From: Okeania sp. SIO3I5
Lineage (GTDB): Bacteria > Cyanobacteriota > Cyanobacteriia > Cyanobacteriales > Microcoleaceae
Reading direction: 5' to 3'
Assembly: GCF_010672085.1 (NCBI RefSeq)
Contig: NZ_JAAHHT010000084.1
Span: 1-34,907, forward strand
Length of the DNA: 34,907 bases
Shown piece by piece: positions 9,277 to 18,190 of this stretch (positions are counted from its first letter, which is position 1; each line of letters begins with the position of its first letter). A program made the position numbers and the translations under genes. The notes beneath the pieces are model-generated. The model did not search any database and had not been told where the DNA came from. It saw only the letters and a program-made list of their open reading frames with translations.

Positions 9277-9393
9277 TGTAGCTTTATTAGCTAATCCATG
9301 ACCAAAAAATAAGGTCTCAAGTCTCCCTTTGTAAAAATAAGGGCATGAAAAAAATAAACTTTAGTATTTCAAGTCTCTGACTTCAGCGGTTGG

Positions 9394-9428
9394 AACTGAT
9401 AACTGATAATTGATAACTGATAACTGAA
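9394..9428. repeat. Five heptads (aactgat) directly before the sds start codon
   Basis: The units are aactgat, aactgat, aattgat, aactgat and aactgaa; the next base is the A of the sds ATG. The tract takes the place of any Shine-Dalgarno site. Confidence 0.9.
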
Positions 9429-10400
9429 ATGACCACTTCCACCCTCCTATTCTCTCCAGTAGAAGCAGACCTGCAACTACTAACAGATAACTTAAAACAA
9501 TTAGTAGGTGCCCGTCACCCCATACTATACGCAGCTGCAGAACACCTATTCCGTGTCAAGGGAAAACGGGTCAGACCAGCGGTTGTCCTATTAATTTCAC
9601 GGACTACTATGCTAAACCAGGAAATTACTCCTAAACATCGTCGTTTAGCAGAAATTACAGAAATGATCCACACTGCTAGCTTAGTTCACGATGATATAGT
9701 AGACGAATCAGAAATTCGTCGAGGCGTCCCTACCGTTCATAGTTTATTTACTAATCGTGTTGCTGTACTAGCTGGAGATTTTCTCTTTGCTCAATCATCT
9801 TGGTACTTGGCCAATCTAGATAATCTAGAAGTTGTCAAACTACTTTCAGAAGTAATTATGGATCTTGCGGAAGGAGAAATTCAGCAAGGACTACATAGAT
9901 TTGACACTGACTTATCCATAGAAGCTTATTTAGAAAAGAGCTATTACAAGACTGCTTCTCTAATTGCTAATAGTTCTAAAGCTGCAGCTATTATTAGTGG
10001 TACCCCGCCAGAACTAGCCCAGGATATGTATTACTATGGTAAATATTTAGGTTTAGCATTCCAGATAGTAGACGACATACTAGACTTTACTAGCGCCACA
10101 GAATCTCTAGGAAAACCAGCTTGTTCAGACCTCAAAAGTGGCAACTTGACAGCACCTACATTATATGCTTTTGAAGAAAAGCCAGCCTTAGAAAAACTAC
10201 TTGAAAGAGAATTAGCACAAAATGGCGATTTAGAAGAGGCTATCCAATTGATTAAAGATAGCCAAGGTATTGAAAGGTCTAAAGAGTTGGCTGCTAAATA
10301 CGCGAAGATGGCTGGCGAACACTTACAATCTTTACCAGATTGTGATTCTCGTCAAGCTTTGATTAATCTTACTGACTATGTTTTAAGTAGGCTGTATTAA
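9429..10400 (+). CDS. sds: Solanesyl diphosphate synthase
   Basis: 323 residues, a trans-isoprenyl diphosphate synthase. The first aspartate-rich motif is HDDIVDE (Asp88, Asp89, Asp92) and the second DDILDF (Asp215, Asp216, Asp219); both bind Mg-diphosphate. KGKRVRP (residues 44-50) is the conserved Lys-Arg substrate site. The N-terminus SPVEADLQLLTDNLKQLVGARHPIL is typical of the cyanobacterial enzymes that make the C45 solanesyl chain of plastoquinone-9. It adds isopentenyl units to allylic diphosphates in the cytoplasm or at the membrane. The start codon follows a heptanucleotide tract and has no ribosome-binding site. Product chain length is inferred from the family, not from a single residue. 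Confidence 0.92.
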   Translation: MTTSTLLFSPVEADLQLLTDNLKQLVGARHPILYAAAEHLFRVKGKRVRPAVVLLISRTTMLNQEITPKHRRLAEITEMIHTASLVHDDIVDESEIRRGVPTVHSLFTNRVAVLAGDFLFAQSSWYLANLDNLEVVKLLSEVIMDLAEGEIQQGLHRFDTDLSIEAYLEKSYYKTASLIANSSKAAAIISGTPPELAQDMYYYGKYLGLAFQIVDDILDFTSATESLGKPACSDLKSGNLTAPTLYAFEEKPALEKLLERELAQNGDLEEAIQLIKDSQGIERSKELAAKYAKMAGEHLQSLPDCDSRQALINLTDYVLSRLY

Positions 10401-10403
10401 ACT

Positions 10404-10445
10404 AATGAATAATGAATAATGAATAATGAATAATGGATAATGAAA
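10404..10445. repeat. Six heptads (aatgaat) after sds
   Basis: Four exact aatgaat units followed by two variants (aatggat, aatgaaa), beginning 4 bp after the sds stop codon. The remaining spacer to 10686 has no gene, only a gactact triplication near 10639-10655. Confidence 0.85.
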
Positions 10446-10686
10446 ACTATCTCTAATTATTGCTATGCTGATTAAATCTAAAAGCATTTATAGATAAAGG
10501 TTTTAGCATTTTTAGGTAGAAAAAAGTGCCTGGTTTTCATATCTTAAATGCTGAAAAAGTGAGGATGGATGAGCAGACAAGCGCGGAAAAATTGAGGGAA
10601 ATTGTTCCGACTACATCTTCTGTAATCTACCATTTCTACTGACTACTGACTACTAGAAAGAGCAAAAAGACTTTTTCAGCAAACCC

Positions 10687-10714
10687 TAATTATTAATTAT
10701 TAATTATTAATTAT
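10687..10714. repeat. Four heptads (taattat) touching the stop of the 159-aa gene
   Basis: Four exact copies end at 10714. The minus-strand stop codon of the next gene occupies 10715-10717, so repeat and stop are directly joined. Confidence 0.88.
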
Positions 10715-11194
10715 TCAGGCAATATCTGGAGGAATTTTGCTAGAGTTGGAACTAGAGGATGCCTGATACTGTCTGAGATATATACTTATCAGTTTTTGGA
10801 CATCTTCTCTTTTAACCTCCGTAGCTGTTGTCAAATCGTCTGGTTTTTCAAAGAATACAAGGCTATCTAAAGGTTGAATTGCTATCATTTGAAAAAGTAT
10901 ATGAATAACTGGCATAGGTGTCGCTATAACATTATCTTCTGAAATAGATGATGAGGCATCTTGTAGTGTCGGAAAAGCATAAATAACACGTTTTTCTAGT
11001 TCAGATTGACTGCGATGACCTAAAGTAGTCAAAACCCAATTTTGTGTGTGAGTTTGCAGAATATAATATTGCAAATGTTTTAGTTGTTGAGCTAACAGTT
11101 TTAAAGCAGGTGTAATTGCTTCAACAATTTGTGGTGTATTACCATCTTGGGGGGCGTTTTTAATAAGTGTTTGGATTTGTATATCTAAGTCCAT
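10715..11194 (-). CDS. Conserved-looking hypothetical protein divergent from hetZ
   Basis: 159 residues, no family recognised. It is soluble with no signal peptide or membrane segment. The N-terminal two thirds look alpha-helical (IVEAITPALKLLAQQLKHLQYYILQ), followed by WVLTTLGHR and a mixed region. The C-terminus is a low-complexity Ser/Asn tail (SSSSNSSKIPP). Codon use and AT content match the neighbours, and the frame fits the divergent layout with a 94-bp shared promoter region to hetZ at 11195-11288. That position suggests possible co-regulation with hetZ but does not show a role in differentiation. Confidence 0.78.
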   Translation of the reverse strand: MDLDIQIQTLIKNAPQDGNTPQIVEAITPALKLLAQQLKHLQYYILQTHTQNWVLTTLGHRSQSELEKRVIYAFPTLQDASSSISEDNVIATPMPVIHILFQMIAIQPLDSLVFFEKPDDLTTATEVKREDVQKLISIYLRQYQASSSSNSSKIPPDIA

Positions 11195-11288
11195 AATTTA
11201 ACGTTTTTCATGTTTTCAGAAATTATCTAAAAAGTAGGGTGTATTTGTGATGATTAAAGAAGTTTATTAGCAATTAATTATTAATACA

Positions 11289-12455
11289 ATGATGGGGGAA
11301 ATCTGCCAAGTTGGCGAAGAAATCTTAAGGCTACTCCTAGATGAATTTCAACAGTCTACTCGTGCCTCTAGGCAAAATTGCTTGGAAGTAGCAGAGCGCA
11401 TTAGACAAGAAGTAGACAGGATTTGTACAGAAAGTAAAAGAATTCAAGCTTCGGGAGAAGTGGGTAAATGGGCTAAAAATTTAGCTCTACATCGCTTAAG
11501 ACGATGTATACATTATTACCAGCTTGGTTCTAGAGAAGGAAGAGTAGAATTACATAGCACCCTCAGTGCTATTGTTTATAGATATATCACTCCTCCCCAA
11601 ATACAATCAAGTTATCAGGCTAGATTAAGTCTGATAGAAGATTTTTTACAACAATTTTACCTGGAGACTTTAAATACTTTTCGGCGAGAAGCTGAACTGC
11701 CATCAACTTACACTCCCCGTACTTTGTTAGAACTGGCAGAGTATATGGCCTTTACAGAACGTTATGGCAAAAGACGTATACCTTTGTCTGGTGGTCGGAG
11801 TCAACAATTGATTATTCTACGGGCACAAACTTTTGCCCAACAACAACCAAAGGAAACATCCGTAGATATTGACCAAGCAGCAGAAGGAACAAGTACCGAC
11901 TCTGATAAAACTTGGAACGATCGCTCTATCCAGCAAGTACGGGAAGCAATGGTTGTAAAAAACCCAGGTAATGATATTGGTTCTCTACGTCAGGTTGTGA
12001 TAGAGGAACTAATGGCCTATCTAGAGGAACGTCAACAACAAGACTGTGCCAATTATTTTGCATTGCGCTTACAAGACTTATCCACTGGGGAAATAGAATC
12101 TATCTTAGGTCTTAAACCCCGAGAAAGGGATTATTTACAGCAGCGCTTTAAGTACCATTTGCTAAAATTTGCCATGGGACATCGCTGGGAACTGGTTCAT
12201 CAATGGTTAGAAGCAGACTTAGAGCAAAATTTAGGGTTAACTCCTAAAGAATGGGAAACTTTGTATCAGCAAATCGATCCAGAACAACAGAATTTGCTAA
12301 AGTTAAAGCAACAAGGTTTTTCTGATCAAGCGATCGCTAAAAGTTTAGGTCGTAAAATCAACCAGGTTAAGAAAAAGTGGTATAAATTACTCGAACTTGC
12401 CTGGGAATTACGAAATCGTTCAAGTTCCGGAGCAGGGGCGTCAAGTGATGAATAA
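11289..12455 (+). CDS. hetZ: HetZ-family protein
   Basis: 388 residues, close to the roughly 400 of Anabaena HetZ. Stretches I recognise as family hallmarks are ASRQNCLEVAERI (residues 28-40), RVELHSTLSAIVYRYI, LLELAEYMAFTERYGKRRIPL and YFALRLQDLSTGEIESILGL. The C-terminal third has helix-turn-helix character (QGFSDQAIAKSLGRKINQVKKKWYKLL), consistent with DNA binding. In heterocystous cyanobacteria HetZ is an early regulator of heterocyst differentiation; homologs also occur in filamentous species without heterocysts, where the role is less clear. The stop overlaps the patU start by 8 bp. No ribosome-binding site is visible, and two adjacent ATGs (11289 and 11292) could serve as start. Confidence 0.92.
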   Translation: MMGEICQVGEEILRLLLDEFQQSTRASRQNCLEVAERIRQEVDRICTESKRIQASGEVGKWAKNLALHRLRRCIHYYQLGSREGRVELHSTLSAIVYRYITPPQIQSSYQARLSLIEDFLQQFYLETLNTFRREAELPSTYTPRTLLELAEYMAFTERYGKRRIPLSGGRSQQLIILRAQTFAQQQPKETSVDIDQAAEGTSTDSDKTWNDRSIQQVREAMVVKNPGNDIGSLRQVVIEELMAYLEERQQQDCANYFALRLQDLSTGEIESILGLKPRERDYLQQRFKYHLLKFAMGHRWELVHQWLEADLEQNLGLTPKEWETLYQQIDPEQQNLLKLKQQGFSDQAIAKSLGRKINQVKKKWYKLLELAWELRNRSSSGAGASSDE

Positions 12456-13512
12456 CGAAACGAATAAAGAGGTGGAAACTTTCGAGAAAAATTTCTTTGA
12501 TTGGCTTTTATCAAAGCCAAATTCTGAAGAAATATCACCAGCGCTAGCTTCTAGCTCGCCAGTAGTAGAGGAAAATCAAAAGCCTCCAAATGAGGATAGA
12601 TTAGCAAAAATCAGGGTAGAGGAAGAGTGGGAAGAACTAGATCCACTTGATTCCGAAGAAATTGACTTTCCCTACTACAACGAAAGTCCACCAACCACAC
12701 TGGGAGAAGTACCAACTGTGTATAATCGTTTCGAGTCATTGTTACAAAAACGGCTAAAAGCTGAGATTGAAGCTAAACTACCACTATTTCCTTGGGAAGA
12801 GTCGGGATACGATACTGACTATCCAGACGTTGAAACTCAAAATTGGGTTTCCCAAATTCCTCTGTGGGTATCACAGATGAAAAATATCAGGTGGAGAAAT
12901 CTATCTATACCTTTAACAGATAGTGTAGCTTATCAACTTCTGAAGTCTTGCCAAGAGATAGTACAATCCGACTTACTACCAGGCAAAAGATTAGTTGAAG
13001 CTGTAGAGAATTTATTCCCTGGCCAATCTCAATCTCTAAATAATCTAGCAGGTTTAGTATTAGTAGGTCAAACTCGTGATGGGGAGTTGATGTCTAGTCG
13101 AGTTACAGACTATAACACTGCAACTCCAAGACAACAAATGTTATTGTCTTTATTGGCTGCTAAAGAGATTTTAGCTTCTTTAACTTTAACCTGTCATTTG
13201 AATGAGTCGGTGGTAAGAAGAGAATGGGAAACTGCTGTGGGTTGGATTAATATTGAAGCTGAATATTCTATTCCTAAAGATAGGTCTTCTGCTTGTTTGA
13301 GAATTAAGGGTCAACTTCCAGCAGCAGGAAGTCTGAAACTGCAAGGTGGAGAGAGCTACGAAACAACTGCTCAATGTTCGGAACCAGGTACCCTATCGGT
13401 AGAGTTATTTGCTCCGAAACCTGACCAAAAATTGCAGCTCACTATTAATTTGTTAAATGGGGAAGAACCTTTAAATTTTGCTGTTTGTCTTCAACCAAAC
13501 TCTAAATCCTGA
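12448..13512 (+). CDS. patU: PatU-family protein
   Basis: 354 residues from the ATG at 12448, chosen because it overlaps the hetZ stop by 8 bp and begins the natural sequence MNNETNKEVETFEKNFFDWL. A longer TTG start at 12397 would intrude far into hetZ. The N-terminal 100 residues are acidic and low in complexity (VEEEWEELDPLDSEEIDFP). The conserved core runs from about YNRFESLLQKRLKAEIE to the C-terminus. The partner order hetZ then patU is the known arrangement; in Anabaena patU is split in two, here it is one gene. PatU affects heterocyst spacing there. The stop codon (13510-13512) lies inside a heptad tract. Confidence 0.88.
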   Translation: MNNETNKEVETFEKNFFDWLLSKPNSEEISPALASSSPVVEENQKPPNEDRLAKIRVEEEWEELDPLDSEEIDFPYYNESPPTTLGEVPTVYNRFESLLQKRLKAEIEAKLPLFPWEESGYDTDYPDVETQNWVSQIPLWVSQMKNIRWRNLSIPLTDSVAYQLLKSCQEIVQSDLLPGKRLVEAVENLFPGQSQSLNNLAGLVLVGQTRDGELMSSRVTDYNTATPRQQMLLSLLAAKEILASLTLTCHLNESVVRREWETAVGWINIEAEYSIPKDRSSACLRIKGQLPAAGSLKLQGGESYETTAQCSEPGTLSVELFAPKPDQKLQLTINLLNGEEPLNFAVCLQPNSKS

Positions 13513-13537
13513 ATTCTAAATTCTGAATTCTAAATAG
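13505..13537. repeat. Heptad tract (aattctg/aattcta) across the patU stop
   Basis: Units aatcctg, aattcta, aattctg and aattcta run from 13505, so the TGA stop is made by the repeat. A second run of the same heptads lies at about 13671-13737. Confidence 0.8.
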
Positions 13538-13611
13538 CGTGCCTATGCTTGCCAAATATTAAGTTGCTTTTAACTAGCTATTAGCTATCAGCGCTTCAGC
13601 TATCAGCCAAG

Positions 13612-13655
13612 ATACATATTCTTCTATGTAAGTATACATATTCTTCTATGTAAGT
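13612..13655. repeat. Two exact 22-bp copies, each a small hairpin
   Basis: The units (13612-13633, 13634-13655) each contain tacata and tatgta arms around ttcttc. They lie in the 374-bp spacer between patU and the transglutaminase-like gene. No function is evident. Confidence 0.75.
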
Positions 13656-13831
13656 AAAGAACGCTGAATGCTGAATTCTAAATTCTGAATTCTAAATTCT
13701 GAATTCCAAACGCTAAATTCTAAATTCTAAATTCCGATTGGCATCTACCAATATAGCACTACGCATTAAGGTTAGGACATTTATAAATCCTGTTTGCGCA
13801 GCATGACCTAGGAAAACCCTTTGACAGTTTA

Positions 13832-13874
13832 CTATTCCCTATTCCCTATTCCCTATTCCCTAGCGCGTAGCGCT
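13832..13874. repeat. Four heptads (ctattcc) plus GC hairpin before the transglutaminase-like gene
   Basis: Four exact ctattcc units fill 13832-13859. A 5-bp hairpin agcgc-gta-gcgct follows at 13862-13874, then tataaaat and the ATG at 13887. The tataaaat could be a -10 box or just AT-rich leader. Confidence 0.75.
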
Positions 13875-13886
13875 ATAAAATAAATT

Positions 13887-16307
13887 ATGTCTAATTCTTC
13901 TTCTGTCTGGGAAGTGCGAAATCTACCTATATTAGGACCTCTGTGGAGACAAATAGAAGCAGCGCCTAAACCTGTTCCTGAAGATTCTATTCTATTACGA
14001 GTCATGGTACAGGCATTGGTAATAGTAGGCATTATAGCAGTTGACGTCGCTGCTGGGGTGGCAACCGACGAACTGCCTTTAACTTTTTGGGCAGCACCAC
14101 TAAGTATTATCGGAGCAATTTGGAGTTGGTACAATCGCTACAAAAGGAATGTACCAGCTAAATTTTGTTTGGCGATCGGAATGTTATTAGCTTTAGCTGC
14201 TTTTTTGAGCAGATTAGTTGGTGAGTTAAATGATACTCGATTGGTATTGGCGGAATTATTGATTCAACTTCAAGTTTTGCATAGTTTTGATTTGCCTAGG
14301 CGAAAAGACTTGGGTTATTCGATGGTTATAGGGTTAATTTTGTTGGGAGTTGCAGGTACTATTAGTCAAACTTTAACTTACGGACCTATATTATTGCTGT
14401 TTATTGTTCTTGCTATTCCTTGTCTGATTTTAGATTACCGTTCTAGGTTGGGTTTGCAGTCAAGATTTTCTGGTAATAAATCAAAATTTCCTAAACAAAA
14501 GCAGCGACACAAATTATCTTTATTAAATGCTATTTCCCCCAAGAGATTAACAACATTATTATTAGTAACTCTCGGTTTGGGTATGGCAATTTTTGCTTTT
14601 TTACCGAGGTTGCCTGGTTATCAATTACGAACTTTTCCTGTCAGTTCCCCGATTAATTTTGATGTAGAAAATTTTGACGGGCGAACAATTACAAATCCTG
14701 GTTATATTGGTCGAGGTAGGGAAAATGGAGATGGTTCTGGAAATGGTAATGGAACTAATCAAGAATCAGGTCCGGGAACTTTAGATACTACTTATTATTA
14801 TGGATTTAATACTAAGATAAACCAAAATTTGCGGGGGCAATTAAAGCCTCAAGTTGTCATGCGAGTTAGGTCGCAAGCTGAGGGTTTTTGGCGAGTTTTG
14901 GCTTTTGATAAATATACTGGTGAAGGTTGGGAAATTTCTCGGAATGATAAAACTTTTACCTTCAATCGTTCTAGTTTTTCTTATCAGTTTTATGTGAATT
15001 TGCCGAGAAATAATTATTATAAAAATGAAAGGAAAGAAGTTATTCAAAGTTATACGGTAGTTTCTCAATTACCAAATTTAATTCCGGCTTTATATAATGC
15101 CAGAGAGGTATATTTTCCCACTGAAAAAATAGCAATTGATCCTGATGGAAATTTACGTTCTCCTCTGGAACTTCGAGAGGGTTTAACCTACACTGTAATT
15201 TCTGATGTTCCTTATAGAAATCGTACTATTTTGGGTGAGGCAGGAACAAATTATCCAGAAAGTATTAGTCAATATTATTTACAAATTCCACCGGAAATAG
15301 TGGAAAAAGTCAGACAAAAAACTGAAGAAATTTTAGCTAATCAAAATAAAGTTGCGAAAGATAGTAAACCTATTAATTCCCCTTACGAAAAAGCACTTTA
15401 TTTAGCTCAATATCTCAAGCAAAACCTAAATTATAAACTTCAGAAAACACCGCCATTTTTAGCAGAAGATGAAGATTTAGTTTCAGCATTTTTATTTGGT
15501 TATCAAAATAGTCCGGAAGGGGAAAAAATTACGGGTGGTTATGGCGATCATTTTTCTACTGTTTTGACAATAATGTTACGTTCTATTGGAATTCCTGCTA
15601 GATTAGTTGGCGGTTATTCTCCTGGAGAGTTTAATCCTTTTACTGGTTTATATGTGGTAAAAAATACAGATGCTTATATGATGACTGAGGTTTATTTTCC
15701 TGGGTATGGATGGTTTGCTTTTAATCCTATTCCAGGAATGCCCTTAATTCCTCCTTCTATTGAAAAAGGGTTTGGAAACCAAACCTCTACACTGATGGTT
15801 TTTTGGAAGTGGGTAGCTGGTTGGTTGCCTTCTCCTGTAACTGGTTTTTTGGAGAGATTTATTGGTGGAATATTCCGTTGGATATTGGGAATTATTGGTT
15901 GGTTTTTTGCTTTATTTTCTCAAGGTTGGCAAGGTATATTTGGAGGTTTAATTTTAGCTACTGCTTTAAGTTTTTTGGGTTGGTTATTGTATATTTTTTG
16001 GCGAAAATGGCGTTATAGTCGTTGGTTAGGAAGGTTATCTCCGATGGAGAGTATCTATCAACAAATGTTGAGTTTAATGGCGAGTAAGGGATTAGTTAAA
16101 CGTGGTTTTCAGACTCCTTTTGAATATACTAAAGTTATTAGGGAACAGGGAACAGGGAACAGGGAACAGGGAGAAATAGTAGAAGAAATTTCGCGAGCTT
16201 ATGTTGGATGGCGTTATGGTAATAAGGAAGTTAATTTAACTCGATTAAAAAGTTTATTAGGAAGTTTAAAGGGCAAACGCGGATTTTTGCCACGGATACG
16301 CGGATGA
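13887..16307 (+). CDS. Membrane transglutaminase-like protein (DUF3488/DUF4129 type), active site apparently lost
   Basis: 806 residues. An N-terminal block of membrane helices (about residues 33-250, DUF3488-like) is followed by an external loop with a Gly/Asn linker (about 270-295), a transglutaminase-like domain (about 500-620), a membrane helix near 675-710 and a C-terminal DUF4129-like tail. The transglutaminase core is clear (MLRSIGIPARLVGGY, EVYFPGYGWFAFNPIPG). The usual Cys-His-Asp triad positions hold Gly553 (GGYGDHFS), Tyr597 (NTDAYMM) and Asn613 (FNP), so protease or transglutaminase activity is unlikely. The gene may be a non-catalytic family member with a structural or binding role. 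The C-terminal tail contains an in-frame heptad tract, and the stop codon lies in the first unit of the downstream hairpin array. Confidence 0.87.
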   Translation: MSNSSSVWEVRNLPILGPLWRQIEAAPKPVPEDSILLRVMVQALVIVGIIAVDVAAGVATDELPLTFWAAPLSIIGAIWSWYNRYKRNVPAKFCLAIGMLLALAAFLSRLVGELNDTRLVLAELLIQLQVLHSFDLPRRKDLGYSMVIGLILLGVAGTISQTLTYGPILLLFIVLAIPCLILDYRSRLGLQSRFSGNKSKFPKQKQRHKLSLLNAISPKRLTTLLLVTLGLGMAIFAFLPRLPGYQLRTFPVSSPINFDVENFDGRTITNPGYIGRGRENGDGSGNGNGTNQESGPGTLDTTYYYGFNTKINQNLRGQLKPQVVMRVRSQAEGFWRVLAFDKYTGEGWEISRNDKTFTFNRSSFSYQFYVNLPRNNYYKNERKEVIQSYTVVSQLPNLIPALYNAREVYFPTEKIAIDPDGNLRSPLELREGLTYTVISDVPYRNRTILGEAGTNYPESISQYYLQIPPEIVEKVRQKTEEILANQNKVAKDSKPINSPYEKALYLAQYLKQNLNYKLQKTPPFLAEDEDLVSAFLFGYQNSPEGEKITGGYGDHFSTVLTIMLRSIGIPARLVGGYSPGEFNPFTGLYVVKNTDAYMMTEVYFPGYGWFAFNPIPGMPLIPPSIEKGFGNQTSTLMVFWKWVAGWLPSPVTGFLERFIGGIFRWILGIIGWFFALFSQGWQGIFGGLILATALSFLGWLLYIFWRKWRYSRWLGRLSPMESIYQQMLSLMASKGLVKRGFQTPFEYTKVIREQGTGNREQGEIVEEISRAYVGWRYGNKEVNLTRLKSLLGSLKGKRGFLPRIRG
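16141..16168 (+). repeat. Four heptads (gggaaca) inside the coding sequence
   Basis: Four exact gggaaca units are read in frame as REQGTGNREQ within the DUF4129-like tail. The surrounding residues (PFEYTKVI before, VEEISRAYVGWRYG after) stay in family register. Confidence 0.9.
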
Positions 16308-17406
16308 TTGACTAATTGGTTAATTTTTATCAGCACACACAAATTAGTCAATTTACCACTTCTAAATTCTCAATTCTCAATTCTCAATTCTCAATGCTCA
16401 ATGATGATTGACTAATTGGTTAATTTTTATCAGCACACACAAATTAGTCAATTTACCACTTCTGAATTCTCAATTCTCAATTCTCAATTCTCCATGATGA
16501 TTGACTAATTGGTTAATTTTTATCAGCACACACAAATTAGTCAATTTACCACTTCTAAATTCTCAATTCTCAATTCTCAATTCTCAATGCTCAATGATGA
16601 TTGACTGATTGGTTAATTTTTATCAGCACACACAAATTAGTCAATTTACCACTTCTGAATTCTCAATTCTCAATTCTCAATTCTCAATTCTCAATGATGA
16701 TTGACTAATTGGTTAATTTTTATCAGCACACACAAATTAGTCAATTTACCACTTCTGAATTCTCAATTCTCAATTCTCAATTCTCCATGATGATTGACTA
16801 ATTGGTTAATTTTTATCAGCACACAGAAATTAGTCAATTTACCACTTCTAAATTCTCAATTCTCCATGATGATTGACTAATTGGTTAATTTTTATCAGCA
16901 CACAGAAATTAGTCAATTTACCACTCCTGAATTCTCAATTCTAAATTCTCAATTCTCCGTGATGATTGACTAATTGGTTAATTTTTATCAGCACACAGAA
17001 ATTAGTCAATTTACCACTCCTGAATTCTCAATTCTCAATTCTCCGTGATGATTGACTAATTGGTTAATTTTTATCAGCACACAGAAATTAGTCAATTTAC
17101 CACTTCTAAATTCTCAATTCTCCATGATGATTGACTAATTGGTTAATTTTTATCAGCACACAGAAATTAGTCAATTTACCACTCCTGAATTCTCAATTCT
17201 AAATTCTCAATTCTCCATGATGATTGACTAATTGGTTAATTTTTATCAGCACACACAAATTAGTCAATTTACCACTCCTGAATTCTCAATTCTCAATTCT
17301 AAATTCTCCATGATGATTGACTAATTGGTTAATTTTTATCAGCACACACAAATTAGTCAATTTACCACTCCTGAATTCTCAATTCTCAATTCTCAATTCT
17401 CAATTC
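16303..17406. repeat. Array of 12 hairpin units separated by heptad tracts
   Basis: Units start (gatgattgacta) at 16303, 16403, 16496, 16596, 16696, 16789, 16868, 16961, 17047, 17126, 17219 and 17312. Each has 11-bp arms attgactaatt and aattagtcaat around a 24-base loop with cagcacaca, then a run of the heptad aattctc or close variants. The distances (100, 93, 100, 100, 93, 79, 93, 86, 79, 93, 93) are all 79 plus a multiple of 7. The array fills the whole space between two convergent genes, and the first unit supplies the stop codon of the upstream one. It could terminate transcription from both sides. It is not a CRISPR: the intervals are not unique. Confidence 0.95.
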
Positions 17407-17410
17407 ATAC

Positions 17411-18190
17411 TTATAATTCTGTTCCACAAATTTTACAGAATTTAGCATCTATATCGTGGCAATAAAAACCACAACCACTACAGACTTTTTCTTGCTTATT
17501 TGCTGTTTTGATAAGTTGTTTAATTAAATCTCCAAGTTGGTAAGGAATTAAACTAATACCTGTTAAGATCATCAAAACAGTTAATAAACGACCTTTTTCT
17601 GAAATGGGAATTACATCGCCAAATCCTACAGTTGTCATTGTGACAACTGAAAAATATACAGCATCTACAAAAGTTTTAAATGATTCAGGATTCACAGGAT
17701 GTTCTACTTGATAAATTAAGCCAGAAAAAATAAAAATAATTGAAAATAAAGTAAATAATATTCTGGCAAAAATTCTGCCATCTTCAGTCGTAATATTAAA
17801 GATATAAATTTTGAACTTCAAAAATCGAATTAGTTTCAGAACTAGGAAACATCTAATAATTAGAATAAAACTAATGTTTAAAACATCTGTAAAGATTGGC
17901 AAAATAGCAAGTAAATCAATCAGAGAAAAAAAGCTAAAGATAAACTTGATTTTTTGCTCTGCACACCAAAATCTCAGCAAATATTCAATAGCAAAAAATC
18001 CAAAAATAAGATGATTTATTAGCTCTAATTTGAGGAAAACTTCTTCTGATATTGAATAAGTTTTGGCAACAAAAATAGCTGAAGAGAGTAAAATTAAAAA
18101 TATGATAATTAAGTTAAAAGCTTTACCGATCGGATTTTCTATATCTTCTAAATAAAATCTCAGAGTTTTTTTTGTTGGTATAGGTAACAT
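17411..18190 (-). CDS. Voltage-gated-type potassium channel with C-terminal zinc ribbon
   Basis: 259 residues. Six membrane helices fit S1 to S6: about 25-43, 56-73, 83-100, S4 108-127 (with R113, K119, R122, K125), S5 141-160 and S6 202-222. The selectivity filter is TVGFGD (residues 187-192), preceded by the pore helix FVDAVYFSVVTMT. The last 25 residues carry CX2C (Cys237, Cys240) and CX2C (Cys252, Cys255), a rubredoxin-like or zinc-ribbon knuckle. It would conduct potassium across the plasma membrane; the ribbon suggests an extra contact or sensing role. The ATG follows directly after a tract of aactgat heptads on its own strand, and the stop lies 5 bp from the end of the hairpin array. 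Confidence 0.9.
   Translation of the reverse strand: MLPIPTKKTLRFYLEDIENPIGKAFNLIIIFLILLSSAIFVAKTYSISEEVFLKLELINHLIFGFFAIEYLLRFWCAEQKIKFIFSFFSLIDLLAILPIFTDVLNISFILIIRCFLVLKLIRFLKFKIYIFNITTEDGRIFARILFTLFSIIFIFSGLIYQVEHPVNPESFKTFVDAVYFSVVTMTTVGFGDVIPISEKGRLLTVLMILTGISLIPYQLGDLIKQLIKTANKQEKVCSGCGFYCHDIDAKFCKICGTEL

Noticed and set aside
13853-14134. Minus-strand frame of 93 codons over the transglutaminase-like start
   Set aside because: Antisense to well-supported membrane helices and includes the repeat leader.
16303-17406. Regularly spaced palindromic repeats resembling a CRISPR array
   Set aside because: The intervals are near-identical heptad runs, not unique spacers, and no cas adaptation genes are near.
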